Source of the DNA: Dethiobacter sp.
Lineage (GTDB): Bacteria; Bacillota_D; Dethiobacteria; Dethiobacterales; Dethiobacteraceae
Direction: 5' to 3'
Assembly: GCA_018333395.1 (NCBI GenBank)
Contig: JAGXSQ010000122.1
Location: 1 to 8,503, forward strand
Length of the DNA: 8,503 bases
The notes beneath the pieces are model-generated. The model did not search any database. It saw nothing but the letters and a program-made list of their open reading frames with translations, and was not told the DNA's origin. The position numbers were made by a program, and so were the translations under genes. This document shows positions 1 through 6,346 of this stretch, piece after piece; position 1 is the first letter of the stretch; each line of letters begins with the position of its first letter.

Positions 1-103
1 GGCGGAGGGGTCACACCCGTTCCCATTCCGAACACGGCCGTTAAGCCCTCCAGCGCCGATGGTACTTGGGACGCAGGTCCCTGGGAGAGTAGGACTCCGC
101 CAG
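1..103 (+). rRNA. rrf: 5S ribosomal RNA, 3' portion (5' end cut by window edge)
   Basis: The first ~103 bases match the conserved bacterial 5S rRNA core: the loop region CCCGTTCCCATTCCGAACAC, then GTTAAGCCCTCCAGCGCCGA, TGGTACTTGGG and the closing GGGAGAGTAGG...CCGCCAG. A complete 5S is about 115-120 nt, so roughly 15 nt of the 5' end, including the 5' strand of the terminal helix, lie before the window. The 3' end is placed at CCGCCAG by similarity and is uncertain by a few bases. It is probably the last rRNA of an rRNA operon reading into the tRNA 55 bases downstream. Confidence 0.95.
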
Positions 104-158
104 AGCTAATTTCCCCCGGGCCCGAGGTGATTAACTTCCCTTGGGTCCGGCTGTATAT

Positions 159-233
159 TCCTCGATAGCTCAACGGTAGAGCATCCGGCTGTTAACCGGA
201 GGGCTGCAGGTTCGAATCCTGCTCGAGGAGCCA
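159..233 (+). tRNA. tRNA-Asn (anticodon GTT)
   Basis: A full cloverleaf can be drawn by eye. The acceptor stem is TCCTCGA with TCGAGGA, followed by discriminator G and an encoded CCA. The D arm is GCTC...GAGC. The anticodon stem is TCCGG/CCGGA around the loop CTGTTAA (anticodon GTT, reading Asn AAC/AAU). The T arm is GCAGG-TTCGAAT-CCTGC. It is 75 nt long and sits 55 bases after the 5S rRNA with no visible promoter between, so it is probably cotranscribed as the distal tRNA of the rRNA operon. The encoded CCA is also the foot of the terminator hairpin that follows. Confidence 0.97.
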
Positions 234-273
234 CAAAAAAGCCTTGCTGATTAGCAGCAAGGCTTTTTTGTGG
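231..273 (+). terminator. Intrinsic terminator of the rRNA-tRNA operon, 19-bp stem
   Basis: A perfect inverted repeat runs from the CCA of the tRNA (231-249) to 255-273 with a five-base loop ATTAG. The GC-rich core is GCCTTGCTG/CAGCAAGGC (241-249/255-263), flanked by A6 on the left and T6 on the right. The hairpin is therefore symmetric and could stop transcription on either strand. The fully paired form would include the tRNA's 3' CCA, so the termination hairpin and mature tRNA end share bases. Confidence 0.92.
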
Positions 274-688
274 TGGTGCGCCCGGGCACGGGATACGGAC
301 ACTAAGGCAGCAATGCGGCAAAGAAGGATTAACATAAATATGTTTTTGCAGGAATTTTTTGGCTATACTAAAAAGCGCAGCCGTGAAACAAAAAAGAATC
401 TTCTGCGTGGGGTGCGCTTCCCCCGCTTTTAGAAAACTCAGACTTGTGTGCCTTGGATTTCTAAAATTATAGCAAATCATACGACTCCAACCTAAACACA
501 TTGTGAGGCCTTTCGGCCACGAAGGGAAAAGCTGCAGGGTAAATCCAGCTTAAAGAGTTGACGAAAGCCTTGTGCTGTAATGCGCAGGGTTTTGGTTTTC
601 TGAATTCTATTTCTTTTTTTAGAACTATGGTGTATACTATGTGATAATTAAGTTAGCTTTAGTTTGCTAGGAGAGGAAGGCAGGTAGA
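274..688. other. Gene-less spacer after the rRNA operon
   Basis: No credible gene is seen in these 415 bases. Short open frames on both strands lack ribosome binding sites, and the reverse-strand one is an antisense reading through the tRNA. The stretch from about 330 to 480 is AT-rich with T and A runs. A small GGCC-TTTC-GGCC hairpin lies at 507-518. Upstream of the next gene are possible -10 boxes, TATACT at 633-638 and TGTGATAAT (extended type) at 640-648, but neither has a good -35 partner. A direct repeat ACTATG occurs at 624-629 and 636-641, overlapping the first -10 candidate. I do not recognise a riboswitch. Confidence 0.6.
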
Positions 689-1663
689 ATGCTGCCAGAA
701 CTGAGAATTGCTCATATTAAGGCCAAGTTGCCTATCATCCAGGGGGGCATGGCTGTGCGGGTGGCTACCTGTAGGCTGGCGGCGGCTGTCGCCAACGAAG
801 GGGCCATTGGTGTAATCGCGGGGACGGGTCTTTCCGTCCAGCGCTTGCAGGAGGAAATTCAAAGAGCCCGCAAAATGACGGCAGGTTATTTGGGGGTCAA
901 TGTTCTTTATGCTGCCAACCAGTTTGCCCAGCTGGTCAAAGCGGCGATGAGGGAGAAAATCGACTTTATTGTTTCAGGAGCTGGCTTTTCCCGTGATGTC
1001 TTTGCTTGGGGCAGGGAAATGGATGTGCCGGTGCTGTCTATGGCGTCATCAGCACGGGTAGCGAGGCTCGCGGAGAAAATGGGTGCTGCCGCCGTAGTCG
1101 TGGAGGGTAAGGAGGCTGGCGGCCATCTGGGGACTGATAGGCCGCTTTTTGAGATACTTCCGGAAGTTTTAGCGGCCGTTGAGATTCCAGTCATTGCTGC
1201 CGGCGGCATTATGAATGGATGTGATATCTCTAGGTCTTTAGAGATGGGCGCCAGTGGTGTGCAGATGGCCACTCGTTTCGTGGTTAGCGATGAATGCGAA
1301 GCAAGCCGAGAATTTAAAGCAAAATACCTGCAAAGCGCACCTGAGGATTCAGTGCTGATTGATAGTCCTGTGGGCATGCCGGGGCGGGCTATTCGCAATC
1401 AGCTCACCGAACGTTTAAAAGACGGACAAAAGTTGGCTACCAGGGAATGCCAGCAGTGTCTAAAAAACTGCAGTCACAGATTCTGCATCCTAGATGCGCT
1501 GGAGAAGGCTGTTGACGGAGACGTGGAAAACGGGCTGGTTTTTTCAGGAGAATTTTTCCACAGGATCAAGGAAATTCTGCCGGTTCGCAAGATAATAGAG
1601 CAACTGGTTAGCGAGTATGAGCAGTGCCGAGCAAAAAAGTCCGTTGATTCCTTGAAAGCCTGA
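689..1663 (+). CDS. Nitronate monooxygenase / FabK-like FMN enzyme with C-terminal Cys cluster
   Basis: This 324-residue protein belongs to the 2-nitropropane dioxygenase/FabK family of FMN-dependent TIM barrels. Seen in the sequence: the N-terminal PIIQGGM (15-21), the family signature EGKEAGGHLG (139-148) with the expected catalytic His146, and phosphate-binding segments AAGGI (170-174) and GASGVQMATRF (187-197). RAIRNQLT (233-240) resembles FabK. The length matches the usual ~320. FabK reduces enoyl-ACP in fatty acid synthesis, while nitronate monooxygenases oxidise nitronates, and the sequence alone does not settle which. The C-terminus has C254-x2-C257-x3-C261-x4-C266, absent from classical FabK as I recall it but common in clostridial relatives, suggesting a metal or Fe-S site. 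The ATG start follows a purine-rich AGGAGAGGAAGG (669-680). No lipid-synthesis genes are adjacent, so I withhold a symbol. A terminator overlaps its stop codon. Confidence 0.88.
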   Translation: MLPELRIAHIKAKLPIIQGGMAVRVATCRLAAAVANEGAIGVIAGTGLSVQRLQEEIQRARKMTAGYLGVNVLYAANQFAQLVKAAMREKIDFIVSGAGFSRDVFAWGREMDVPVLSMASSARVARLAEKMGAAAVVVEGKEAGGHLGTDRPLFEILPEVLAAVEIPVIAAGGIMNGCDISRSLEMGASGVQMATRFVVSDECEASREFKAKYLQSAPEDSVLIDSPVGMPGRAIRNQLTERLKDGQKLATRECQQCLKNCSHRFCILDALEKAVDGDVENGLVFSGEFFHRIKEILPVRKIIEQLVSEYEQCRAKKSVDSLKA

Positions 1664-1688
1664 CAGCAATCTGCAGGCTTTTCTTTTT
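1655..1688 (+). terminator. Intrinsic terminator overlapping the stop codon of the FabK-like gene
   Basis: AAAGCCTG (1655-1662) pairs with CAGGCTTT (1674-1681). Inside it CAG pairs with CTG around the loop CAAT, leaving one bulged A, so about 11 bp in all. The run TTCTTTTT follows. The TGA stop (1661-1663) sits in the left arm, so the transcript ends almost immediately after the coding region. Confidence 0.8.
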
Positions 1689-1701
1689 GCCGTGAGCACA
1701 G

Positions 1702-1707
1702 TATAAT
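1702..1707 (+). promoter_or_regulatory. Putative -10 box for the lipoprotein gene
   Basis: A perfect TATAAT lies 31 bases upstream of the TTG start and just beyond the preceding terminator. At the standard spacing the -35 position falls in the T-rich terminator tail and matches the consensus poorly, so the call rests on the -10 hexamer and its location. The ribosome binding site AAGGGAGGG follows at about 1722-1730. Confidence 0.4.
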
Positions 1708-1738
1708 GTAGTTAACATAACAAGGGAGGGAAAGAGTC

Positions 1739-2491
1739 TTGAAGAAGCGTCTTTTTATTGTTTTGTTTGCCGCCATATTCCTGGCCGGGTGCGGCCGTCA
1801 GGCTGCGCCGCCTACGCCAGCTCCAGGGCCGGAAAAGCCGCTTCCGGAAGTAATCCAGGCCTGGATAGAGGACTCGCGGACCATTTTTCTGGGCCAGAGC
1901 AAAGAGCTGGACGGCACCCTTTATCTGCTTGTCACCTACGGGGAAAAACCGACCGGAGGCTATGTGGTGGAAATTGGCGACGTGATTGTGGCAGCGGATA
2001 AGGTTACCGTACCGGTCAGTTTTAAAAAACCGGCGCCTGGCGACATGGTGACGCAAGCGCTGACCTATCCTTATGACTTGGAGGCGGTTAAAGCTACAGG
2101 CGTGCCGGTGGAGTTTGTGCCGTCTGGTGATGAAGAATATCTGCCTGCCCTGGTAGGCATCGACGAACTGCAGCCTATCGTGGCCGGGTCCGCCGGGGTC
2201 AAAATCTTTGCTCCGGTGCCAGAGAGCATGGTGTCAAGGAAGTTTGTGCTGGAGGGCGTGGCCAATGTCTTTGAAGGCAATGTGCAGTACAAGTTGCTGG
2301 ACGGGGAGGGTCGCTTGCTGGATAGTGGCTTTACGACAGCTGCCATGGGCGATTGGGGCTATTTCCGGGCAGATCTTTCCGTTCCGGAGGAGGTAGCGAC
2401 GGGGAAAAGGCTTCTACTGGACGTGTTTACGGAAAGCGCCAAAGACGGTTCGCTCGAGCAGCAGATTTTGTATGAAATAGTACTGCAATAA
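1739..2491 (+). CDS. Secreted lipoprotein with PrcB-like and Gmad2 domains
   Basis: This 250-residue protein starts at TTG, eight bases after AAGGGAGGG. A charged MKKR is followed by a hydrophobic stretch and the lipobox LAGC, so signal peptidase II should cleave before Cys18 and anchor the protein to the outer face of the cytoplasmic membrane. A Pro-rich linker (20-36) follows. Residues ~59-118 (YLLVTYGEKPTGGYVVEI, then VPVSFKKPAPGDMVTQ, then YPYDLEAV) match the PrcB C-terminal-like pattern of protease-complex-inhibitor lipoproteins. Residues ~152-249 (IFAPVPESMVSRKFVLEGVA ... DWGYFRADLSVP ... LLLDVFTESAKDGS) match Gmad2, an immunoglobulin-like fold found in sporulation and germination-associated surface proteins. 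The exact function is unknown; binding or inhibiting an extracytoplasmic partner is inferred from the domains. It appears to be a single-gene unit. Confidence 0.85.
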   Translation: MKKRLFIVLFAAIFLAGCGRQAAPPTPAPGPEKPLPEVIQAWIEDSRTIFLGQSKELDGTLYLLVTYGEKPTGGYVVEIGDVIVAADKVTVPVSFKKPAPGDMVTQALTYPYDLEAVKATGVPVEFVPSGDEEYLPALVGIDELQPIVAGSAGVKIFAPVPESMVSRKFVLEGVANVFEGNVQYKLLDGEGRLLDSGFTTAAMGDWGYFRADLSVPEEVATGKRLLLDVFTESAKDGSLEQQILYEIVLQ

Positions 2492-2529
2492 GCTGTGCCG
2501 CAGGGACAATGAGCAACCCTTGCGTGACC

Positions 2530-2550
2530 GAAGTCGGCGACTTTATTTTT
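2530..2550 (+). terminator. Possible weak terminator after the lipoprotein gene
   Basis: AAGTC (2531-2535) pairs with GACTT (2539-2543) around the three-base loop GGC, followed by TATTTTT. The stem is only five pairs plus a possible G-T pair, so it would be weak. It lies 38 bases after the stop codon, a plausible place for the transcript to end. Confidence 0.4.
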
Positions 2551-2585
2551 CGCGCCTGCTCTATTGACCCTTTCAGGGGCAAGTT

Positions 2586-2696
2586 ATGGCCAAGTTTGCC
2601 ACGGAAGACCCGGGTGCCAAGACGGCTGCCCTGATGGTTGATGCGGCCAACGGCAGCCCCCATGCACTTATAGTTGACAAGACACAACCTCCATGA
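2586..2696 (+). other. Small open frame (36 codons) before the nad promoter, doubtful
   Basis: An ATG frame preceded by AGGGG (2575-2579, six-base spacing) encodes a 36-residue peptide beginning MAKFATEDPGAKTAALMVDA. It ends inside the nadA promoter region, overlapping the -35 box and spacer. I recognise no family. It may be a chance frame, a small protein or a gene remnant. The composition (Ala-rich, ordinary codons, GC similar to the flanking genes) fits decayed coding DNA at least as well as a functional gene. Confidence 0.2.
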
Positions 2697-2702
2697 CATA
2701 AT
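2674..2702 (+). promoter_or_regulatory. Sigma-A type promoter of the nadABC operon
   Basis: A perfect -35 TTGACA (2674-2679) is followed after exactly 17 bases by CATAAT (2697-2702), one mismatch from the consensus -10. Transcription would start near 2709, leaving a leader of about 30 bases with the ribosome binding site GGAGAGG at 2721-2727. I see no clear palindromic operator of the kind used by the NiaR nicotinate repressor. Confidence 0.8.
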
Positions 2703-2737
2703 CTAAAAAGCAACAACTCGGGAGAGGTGCTTTTTTG

Positions 2738-3652
2738 ATGCCTAAGCGGACACAGCAGTTGCTGGAACGGGTAAAGGAATTGAAATCCCGGCGCAATGCA
2801 GTGATCCTAGCCCATAATTACCAGATTGAGGAAGTTCAGGACGCAGCTGATTACGTAGGTGATTCTTTCGGCCTTAGCCGTACCGCAGCCGAAACAGAAG
2901 CAGAAGTGATTGTTTTTTGTGGTGTCCACTTTATGGCCGAAGGCGCAGCGCTTCTCGCTCCGGATAAGATTGTGCTGTTGCCGGAAATATTGGCCGGCTG
3001 CCCGATGGCGGACATGGTTACGGTGGATTCGCTAAGGGAGAAGAAGAAACAGCACCCCAGGGCTACGGTGGTGACCTATGTCAATTCTTCGGCGGCAGTT
3101 AAAGCGGAAAGCGATATCTGCGTCACTTCTGCCAACGCTGTCAGGGTGGTGAACGCCCTGGACTGCGAGGAGATCCTTTTTGTGCCGGATAAAAACCTAG
3201 GTAGCTTTGTCGCTGACCGCACAGACAAACGGGTCATTCTCTGGGAAGGCTTTTGCGTGACGCACCACCGCGTCAGTGTGACTGATGTACTCCGGGCGCG
3301 GCAGGCACACCCGGACGCCGTGCTTGTGGTTCATCCGGAGTGTCGCCCTGAAGTCGTTAAAGCGGCCGATCATGTTTTTTCCACCAGCGGCATTCTACAA
3401 TTTGCCCGCGAGACGCCACACCGGAAACTGATTATTGGTACAGAGATGGGCTTGATTTATCGGCTGCGGCAGGAAAATCCGGACAAGGAGTTTTACCTGC
3501 TGAGTCAGGGGTTGGTCTGTCCAAACATGAAATACACAACCCTGGAAAAAGTGATCTGCGCGCTGGAGACGTTGCAGCCGCGGATTACTGTCCCGGACGA
3601 GATCGCGGGAGGGGCCCGCAGGGCGCTGCTGCGCATGCTGGAGATAGCTTAA
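2738..3652 (+). CDS. nadA: Quinolinate synthase NadA
   Basis: NadA is a [4Fe-4S] enzyme that condenses iminoaspartate with dihydroxyacetone phosphate to quinolinate in de novo NAD synthesis. This 304-residue protein has the expected threefold-repeat architecture. HNYQ (26-29) carries the His/Tyr pair and [11 protein letters not shown] (113-123) the second active-site Tyr. VHPEC (198-202) carries the His and Glu of the third domain, and STSGIL precedes [12 protein letters not shown]. The three cluster cysteines are C88 (AGCPMAD), C173 (GFCVTHH) and C261 (VCPNMK), spaced 85 and 88 residues, close to known NadA spacing, so the enzyme should be active. I use the ATG at 2738; an in-frame TTG directly upstream (2735) is equally near the ribosome binding site and would add one residue. 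It is first in the operon, 13 bases before nadB. Confidence 0.96.
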   Translation: MPKRTQQLLERVKELKSRRNAVILAHNYQIEEVQDAADYVGDSFGLSRTAAETEAEVIVFCGVHFMAEGAALLAPDKIVLLPEILAGCPMADMVTVDSLREKKKQHPRATVVTYVNSSAAVKAESDICVTSANAVRVVNALDCEEILFVPDKNLGSFVADRTDKRVILWEGFCVTHHRVSVTDVLRARQAHPDAVLVVHPECRPEVVKAADHVFSTSGILQFARETPHRKLIIGTEMGLIYRLRQENPDKEFYLLSQGLVCPNMKYTTLEKVICALETLQPRITVPDEIAGGARRALLRMLEIA

Positions 3653-3665
3653 GGGGGCGGCTTTA

Positions 3666-5252
3666 ATGGCTGTCTTGCGTAAAAAAGAGCACGCGACAGA
3701 GTTTGATATCCTGATTGTGGGTAGCGGCATAGCCGGGCTCTTTGCGGCATTGCAGGCGTCCGCGTTTGCGCGCGTCTGTCTGTTGACCAAGGGACGCCTT
3801 GCGGACAGCAATACCTGGCACGCGCAAGGCGGCATCGCTGTGGCGTTTGGCGATAACGACAGTCCGGCGCAACACCTGGAAGATACACTGCGGGCCGGGG
3901 CGGGACTTTGCCATGTGGCGGCTGTCAAGGTGCTGGTAGAAGAGGGGCCGCGTTACGTCAGGGAACTGTCAGAACTGGGGGCGCCTTTTGATAAAGAAGG
4001 GGGCAGCTTTGCGCTGGCCAGGGAGGGGGCGCACAGCAGAGACCGTGTGCTACACGCGGGCGGTGATGCTACAGGACGCCTGATCCTAGAAGCGTTACAG
4101 GTAAAAGTGCTGCAAAATCGTGCGATTACTGTTCGTGAACAGACTTTTGTGACGGAACTGCTGCTGGCCGGAGAGGCCGTCTGCGGGGTGCGAACTTTGT
4201 CAGGCCAGATTTTACGGAGCAAAGCGGTTATTTTAGCCACGGGAGGCTTGGGCCAGGTCTATAGTCATACTACTAACCCGGAAGGCGCTACCGGTGATGG
4301 GGTGGCCTTAGCTTGTCGGGCCGGGGCGGAAATTGCCGACATGGAGTTTATCCAGTTTCATCCCACGGTTTTCCAGGGGAGGCAGGATGGAGAAACTTTC
4401 CTTGTCTCTGAAGCGTTGCGCGGTGAGGGGGCGTTGCTGCGCAGTGGTAAAGGAGAACTTTTCATGGGCGCCTACCATGAACTTGCGGAGCTTGGCCCGC
4501 GGGATGTTGTCTCCCGCGCCATCGTGGATCAGATGAAAAAGCAGCTAGGTCCGGTGTACCTAGATATTACACATCGGGGAGCACGCTTTTTGCAAAGACG
4601 TTTCCCGACCGTCTACAAGCGGGCTAAAGAGGCAGGGTACGACTTGGCCAAGGAATGGCTACCTGTCGGACCGGCGGCGCATTACGCTATGGGAGGCGTC
4701 AAGACGGGGCTTTCCGGCGAGACGAGTTTGCGTGGTCTTTATGCCTGCGGCGAAGTTGCCTGCACCGGTGTGCATGGCGCTAATCGTCTGGCCAGCAACT
4801 CCTTGCTGGAGTGTTTGGTTTTTGCTGCCCGCAGCGTCAGGCAGATTGAACGAGAAGGAATGGATGTCACCCCTGTGCTCGACCCAGACCGGGAGGCGCA
4901 ACTACTGAACGTGCGGTTGAGCTGGGTTGTGGAGTTGCGCCGTCAGTTACGCCGACTGATGTTTGAAGAGGCCGGAGTTTTGCGCCGCCAAGCCGGACTG
5001 TCGGTGCTTGATGAGTTTCTGCATCAAAATACAGCTCTCTTGCGGGACAAGCCGAAAACCCGCGAAGCCTGGGAGCTGCAGAACTTGCTCGTAACAGCGG
5101 AACTTATCGTACGCGCCGCCCTGGCTAGGGAGGAAAGCCGTGGGGCCCATTTTCGTCTTGATTTCCCGCAGACCGAAGAAGCCCTAGCACGCCGTCCGGG
5201 TTCGCCGGCGGTCAGGATGGAGGGCGTCAGCCTTGCACCGCTTGCTGTATAA
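3666..5252 (+). CDS. nadB: L-aspartate oxidase NadB
   Basis: NadB is the FAD flavoprotein that oxidises L-aspartate to iminoaspartate, the substrate of NadA; in anaerobes fumarate can serve as the electron acceptor. The 528-residue length is normal. FAD-binding VGSGIAGLFAA (18-28) is followed by SNTWHAQGGIAVAFG (48-62) and the HSRDRVLHAGGDATGR segment (123-138). ATGGLGQVY (191-199) and EFIQFHPT (227-234) match the succinate dehydrogenase/NadB flavoprotein fold. PRDVVSRAI (278-286) carries the active-site Arg284, and AHYAMGGV (338-345) carries His339. GANRLASNSLLE (371-382) is the FAD-contacting signature. The C-terminal helical domain ends with the family SRGAHFRLDFP (491-501). The ATG start has AAGGGGG eight bases upstream. 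The end overlaps nadC by 20 bases. Confidence 0.97.
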   Translation: MAVLRKKEHATEFDILIVGSGIAGLFAALQASAFARVCLLTKGRLADSNTWHAQGGIAVAFGDNDSPAQHLEDTLRAGAGLCHVAAVKVLVEEGPRYVRELSELGAPFDKEGGSFALAREGAHSRDRVLHAGGDATGRLILEALQVKVLQNRAITVREQTFVTELLLAGEAVCGVRTLSGQILRSKAVILATGGLGQVYSHTTNPEGATGDGVALACRAGAEIADMEFIQFHPTVFQGRQDGETFLVSEALRGEGALLRSGKGELFMGAYHELAELGPRDVVSRAIVDQMKKQLGPVYLDITHRGARFLQRRFPTVYKRAKEAGYDLAKEWLPVGPAAHYAMGGVKTGLSGETSLRGLYACGEVACTGVHGANRLASNSLLECLVFAARSVRQIEREGMDVTPVLDPDREAQLLNVRLSWVVELRRQLRRLMFEEAGVLRRQAGLSVLDEFLHQNTALLRDKPKTREAWELQNLLVTAELIVRAALAREESRGAHFRLDFPQTEEALARRPGSPAVRMEGVSLAPLAV

Positions 5253-6060
5253 GGAGATTGTTGCTGCCGCTATTGCTGAAGATTTGGGGACTGGCGATCG
5301 TACGACAGAGAGTATTTTTGCGCAGGAAACAGGGGAGGCAGAAATTATCGCCAGGGAAGAAGGCCTGGTAGCCGGACTGCCAGTGGCAAAGGAGGTCTTT
5401 GCCCAGGTTGACGAGCGTATCCGCTTTGCTGCCTGCCTGTGTGACGGCGACCGCCTCCGGCCTGGCGACCGCTTAGCGCTACTGCAGGGGCCGGTATGCG
5501 GCATACTGACCGGGGAGCGCGTGGCGCTTAATTTTTTGCAGCGGCTATCAGGCGTGGCTACGGCGACCAGCAGGGCTGTAGAAAGTGTGCGTGGTACTGG
5601 CGCTCGGATTGTTGATACTCGTAAAACGACACCAGGGTTGCGGGTGCTGGAGAAGTATGCCGTCCGCACTGGTGGTGGTGGAAACCATCGGTTTAACTTG
5701 TCAGACATGATTTTGATTAAAGACAACCACATCCGTTGCGCCGGTTCCATTGCTGAGGCGGTGGCCCGGGTGCGCCGGTATTGTAGTTTCTCGGCTAAGA
5801 TCGAGGTGGAAGCTGCTAACCTGCAAGATGTGCAGGAGGCGCTGGCCAGTGGCGTGGAGATCATTATGCTTGACAACATGACGACGGAGATGATGCGTGA
5901 GGCCGTCAGGATGATTGACGGAAGGGCACTGGTCGAGGCCTCTGGCGGAATCACGCCGGAGCGAATAAGAGAGGTAGCTGCTACCGGTGCAGACCTAATC
6001 TCTCTTGGATACCTGACGCACAGTACATGCTCCTTGGACTTGTCTCTGAAAAGTATCTAG
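5233..6060 (+). CDS. nadC: Nicotinate-nucleotide pyrophosphorylase (carboxylating) NadC
   Basis: NadC, quinolinate phosphoribosyltransferase, converts quinolinate and PRPP to nicotinate mononucleotide, CO2 and pyrophosphate, the third step after NadB and NadA. In this 275-residue protein the N-terminal domain begins AAAIAEDLGTGDRTTE (11-26). Substrate residues appear in TGERVALNFLQRLSG (93-107; Arg96), VDTRKTTPGLR (127-137; Arg130, Lys131), GGGNHR (148-153), IKDNH (162-166; Lys163) and EVEAANL (191-197). LDNM (213-216) and EASGGI (235-240) follow, and SLGYLTHS (257-264) closes the phosphate site. The TTG start lies inside the end of nadB, with GGAGGG at 5219-5224 and eight-base spacing; no later start keeps the conserved N-terminus. 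The overlap points to translational coupling with nadB. Confidence 0.96.
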   Translation: MHRLLYKEIVAAAIAEDLGTGDRTTESIFAQETGEAEIIAREEGLVAGLPVAKEVFAQVDERIRFAACLCDGDRLRPGDRLALLQGPVCGILTGERVALNFLQRLSGVATATSRAVESVRGTGARIVDTRKTTPGLRVLEKYAVRTGGGGNHRFNLSDMILIKDNHIRCAGSIAEAVARVRRYCSFSAKIEVEAANLQDVQEALASGVEIIMLDNMTTEMMREAVRMIDGRALVEASGGITPERIREVAATGADLISLGYLTHSTCSLDLSLKSI

Positions 6061-6084
6061 CTAGAACAACCCAGCATACGTTAC

Positions 6085-6140
6085 CCGAAGCTATAGCCAT
6101 GTTTTTCTTCGGCTTTTAAGGAAGGAAAACATGGCTTTTA
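6085..6140 (+). terminator. Overlapping inverted repeats ending the nad operon
   Basis: Two hairpins share sequence and cannot form together. The first pairs CCGAAG (6085-6090) with CTTCGG (6107-6112) around 16 bases and is followed by CTTTT. The second pairs AGCCATGTTTT (6095-6105) with AAAACATGGCT (6126-6136), 11 perfect pairs, with extra weaker pairing inside, and is followed by TTTA. Either could serve as the terminator 25-75 bases after the nadC stop. Neither has a long U-run, so termination may be partial. Confidence 0.55.
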
Positions 6141-6150
6141 GGCAGTAAAA

Positions 6151-6213
6151 ATCCTTCGGGAATATTTCTGCCGTAGCGCTGGCTTCCAGCCGGCACCAAA
6201 TTTGCCGAAGGAT
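6151..6213. repeat. 63-base nested palindromic element
   Basis: The outer arms ATCCTTCGG (6151-6159) and CCGAAGGAT (6205-6213) are perfect inverted repeats. Inside them, AT-rich segments AATATTT and AAATTT can pair in part, then TGCCG (6169-6173) pairs with CGGCA (6191-6195). GCTGG (6178-6182) then pairs with CCAGC (6186-6190) around the loop CTT. The whole forms one long branched-free hairpin with small internal loops. An alternative fold pairs GGCAG (6141-6145) with CTGCC (6168-6172), enclosing a CC-TTCG-GG tetraloop. It resembles a dispersed palindromic or MITE-like element, but only one copy is in this window, so its repetitive nature is inferred. Confidence 0.5.
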
Positions 6214-6346
6214 GCTGCGGACCCTGGCACAGGCCTGGTTCTGGACTACAGAATGGCAAGAAGCGGAGAAACAGGCGCAGGCGGACATCAAAGCCGGAAG
6301 AGCCCGTCAGGGCCGGCGGCGACATAAACAGAATAAAAAAGCGTGA
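6212..6346 (+). pseudogene. Truncated AbrB/MazE-type antitoxin, C-terminal remnant
   Basis: This frame reads MLRTLAQ, then AWFWTTEWQEAEKQ, then AQADIKAGRA and a basic tail, 44 residues to TGA. The W-[FY]-W-T-x-EWQ-x-x-E-x-x-A-x-x-DIKAGR pattern is the typical C-terminus of AbrB/MazE/SpoVT-fold antitoxins, where it wraps the toxin partner. The DNA-binding swapped-hairpin domain that should precede it (~45 residues) is missing from all three forward frames upstream. The Glu-rich FESVEE-like end is replaced by a basic sequence. The frame's ATG overlaps the last two bases of the palindromic element, its frame stays open about 60 bases further up to a TAA without AbrB similarity, and there is no ribosome binding site. 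No toxin gene follows. I read it as a broken gene whose front was replaced or deleted. Confidence 0.55.

Noticed and set aside
106..501. Reverse-strand open frame of 131 codons across the tRNA region, containing AGFEPAALRLTAGCSTVELS
   Set aside because: This is the well-known false protein produced by reading a tRNA gene antisense. It spans the tRNA-Asn and its terminator and has no ribosome binding site.
480..600. Riboswitch upstream of the FabK-like gene
   Set aside because: Small hairpins exist, but none of the conserved cores I know (cobalamin, c-di-GMP, fluoride, preQ1) can be matched.
624..641. ACTATG direct repeat as a regulator operator
   Set aside because: Two six-base copies in an AT-rich promoter region are easily due to chance, and no known operator consensus fits.
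907..1398. Long reverse-strand open frame inside the FabK-like gene
   Set aside because: It is antisense to a clear enzyme gene, has low-complexity Ser/Ala/Thr composition and no family resemblance.
2671..2702. NiaR-type nicotinate-responsive operator at the nad promoter
   Set aside because: GACA-containing half-sites are present, but no convincing palindrome can be drawn; the TTGACA is fully explained as a -35 box.
5184..5954. 256-codon reverse-strand open frame across the nadB-nadC junction
   Set aside because: It is the shadow of the GC-biased nadC frame; the protein is Ser/Arg/Ala-rich without motifs, while the + strand frame has the full NadC signature.
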